Positions 59,631-60,739 of a DNA stretch of 60,739 nt are shown here, one piece after another. Each line of letters opens with the position of its first letter. Within the stretch, counting starts at the first letter, position 1. This stretch comes from Hyaloscypha bicolor E (lineage: Eukaryota; Ascomycota; Leotiomycetes; Helotiales; Hyaloscyphaceae), in contig NW_020194535.1 of NCBI RefSeq assembly GCF_002865645.1, positions 1-60,739 on the forward strand. The letters run 5' to 3'. Made by a program: the position numbers and the translations under genes. The notes beneath the pieces are model-generated. The model was not told the DNA's origin and made no database searches. It was given only the letters and a program-made list of their open reading frames with translations.

Positions 59631-60739
59631 TATTAGTTTACTAGTAATATATAATACTATTATATAGGTATAAAAATACTAGTTATATTAGTTAGTAAAA
59701 TTATTATTATTTAGAAATAAGAATTATAATATTATAGTATTAATATATAATTCCTAAATCTACTAAGCCTAAAAAGATCTAGTTTACTAGTCGAGTTACT
59801 AATAGAATATGAGGTTATATAACAATGTCTTATATCTTATATTCTATTACTTATATCCTATTACTTATATCCTATATCTTATATCCCGTAATTATATATA
59901 TAACTTCTAAAGAAATAGCTATACTAATATTAGAAATTCTCTAAAAACGCAAAAAATAATATCTTTCTCTAATTATATATAAATTCCCTAATCCGGCCTA
60001 GTACTAGATTTCCTAAATACTTTATATATTTATATTACTTTTAAGGTTTTAGTTATATACTAAAGGCTATAGCCTTTTATATATAACTTTTTCTCCTATA
60101 ATATTCTCTTATCTTATATATTTATTTCCTGCCCTATTTATACTTAACTTATTTCTTTATATCTAATTATATAGTATTTGTATTAATTAGATATTTGAGG
60201 GTATTTATTAGTTTTAATTTTATTATAAAATTAGTAGGATTTAATTCTTTTTTAATTTATTTAACTTCTATAATTTCTCGTTATTTATATATCTAGTAAA
60301 AGTATATTATATTAATTAATTATTAGATGTTTTTCTCGAGTAGTCTCTAATTTAATAAGGCATTCGTATAATAATTTCGAATTTATATAAACTACTAATA
60401 ATAGTTCTATTTCTAGTATTTTATTAATTATAGATTTAACTAAAGCGCCTATATTAAAACCGTGAGCTATACTATAGAGTTCTAAAACTAGAATACTTCT
60501 AGTAATTCTCTTATATTTAGTAGAGAACTAGTAAATAATATTAGTATATCTAGTTCTATTTACTAGAACTAGAATATATCTGATTTAGGAAAAGAGGTTT
60601 CTATTATTTATAAATAAAGTATTTATAAAAATAATTAAATATAAGAACTTCTTTACTAGCTTTATAAATCTTAGTTTTCTAGTAATATTTTTAATTTATT
60701 ATTAAATATACTTATTAAGTATCTTTATATTAGTTTCCG
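59631..60739 (-). mobile_element. Second Copia family A copy: LTR 59631-59929 and adjoining internal DNA, cut by window end
   Basis: The LTR matches 40977-41273, and the following DNA matches 41274-42460 in the same order, for example AAAACGCAAAAAA near 59944 and TAGTAGGATTTAATTCTTT near 60231. The last bases of the window, TTAGTTTCCG, match the copy near 42455. The 41 kb copy has extra segments (about 41440-41510 and 41715-42030) lacking here. The element runs off the window. Confidence 0.75.

Noticed and set aside
47419..59929. Pairing the LTRs at 47419 and 59631 as the ends of one element
   Set aside because: Their outer flanks (ATTAG and TTAGA) do not match, whereas 40977/47419 share an exact ATAGC duplication, and DNA after 59929 matches that after 41273.
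1..60739. CRISPR arrays, rRNA or bacterial-type operons
   Set aside because: Nothing of the kind seen; telomere, introns and RIP show a fungal chromosome.

Overview
The window is one physical chromosome end of a filamentous ascomycete (Pezizomycotina). It opens with a CCCTAA/TTAGGG telomere. Short GT-AG introns of about 48-98 bases carry CTAAC/CTGAC-like branch points. The DNA alternates between GC-balanced gene islands and extremely AT-rich blocks full of TA-converted transposon remains, the signature of repeat-induced point mutation (RIP). A Leotiomycete-like fungus would fit, but this is a guess from style only. No rRNA, tRNA or CRISPR was found.

Layout. 1-95 telomere. 96-7204 AT-rich block with a reverse-strand Ty3/Gypsy pol relic. 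7210-17814 a broken non-ribosomal peptide synthetase (NRPS) locus: a reverse-strand part (A-T-C-A-T, frameshifted, cut off at the AT-block edge) and a forward part (half C-A-T-C, one 52-base intron), divergent around an 18-bp minisatellite and a perfect palindrome. 17815-24421 gene-poor DNA with a three-copy noncoding repeat and a TA-flanked inverted-repeat element. 24422-26000 a type II NADH dehydrogenase pseudogene split by a hAT-like element with an exact 8-bp target duplication. 26011-27800 AT-rich block with retroelement fragments and an un-mutated solo LTR. 27825-36330 a gene island: a TauD/TfdA dioxygenase (5 exons), a fungal Cys-rich transcription factor (at least 7 exons), a motif-rich gene-less stretch, a possible small gene and a protein-kinase-like gene. 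36600-60739 a long AT-rich block with a nested stack of retrotransposons: a Copia element inserted in an opposite-facing Copia relic, a Gypsy element inserted in another Gypsy, and the start of another Copia copy at the window edge.

How the parts relate. The two NRPS pieces are complementary: one ends just after a carrier domain, the other starts in the middle of a condensation domain. Flipping roughly 7.2-13.6 kb would place them in line as one trimodular synthetase lacking only about half a C domain, so I suggest a gene broken by an inversion, with later decay. The dioxygenase and the transcription factor look intact, lie in the same orientation 445 bases apart, and may be a regulator/target pair. 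Everything from 36.6 kb on looks like transposon graveyard. Base composition statements are by eye; no similarity search was run.
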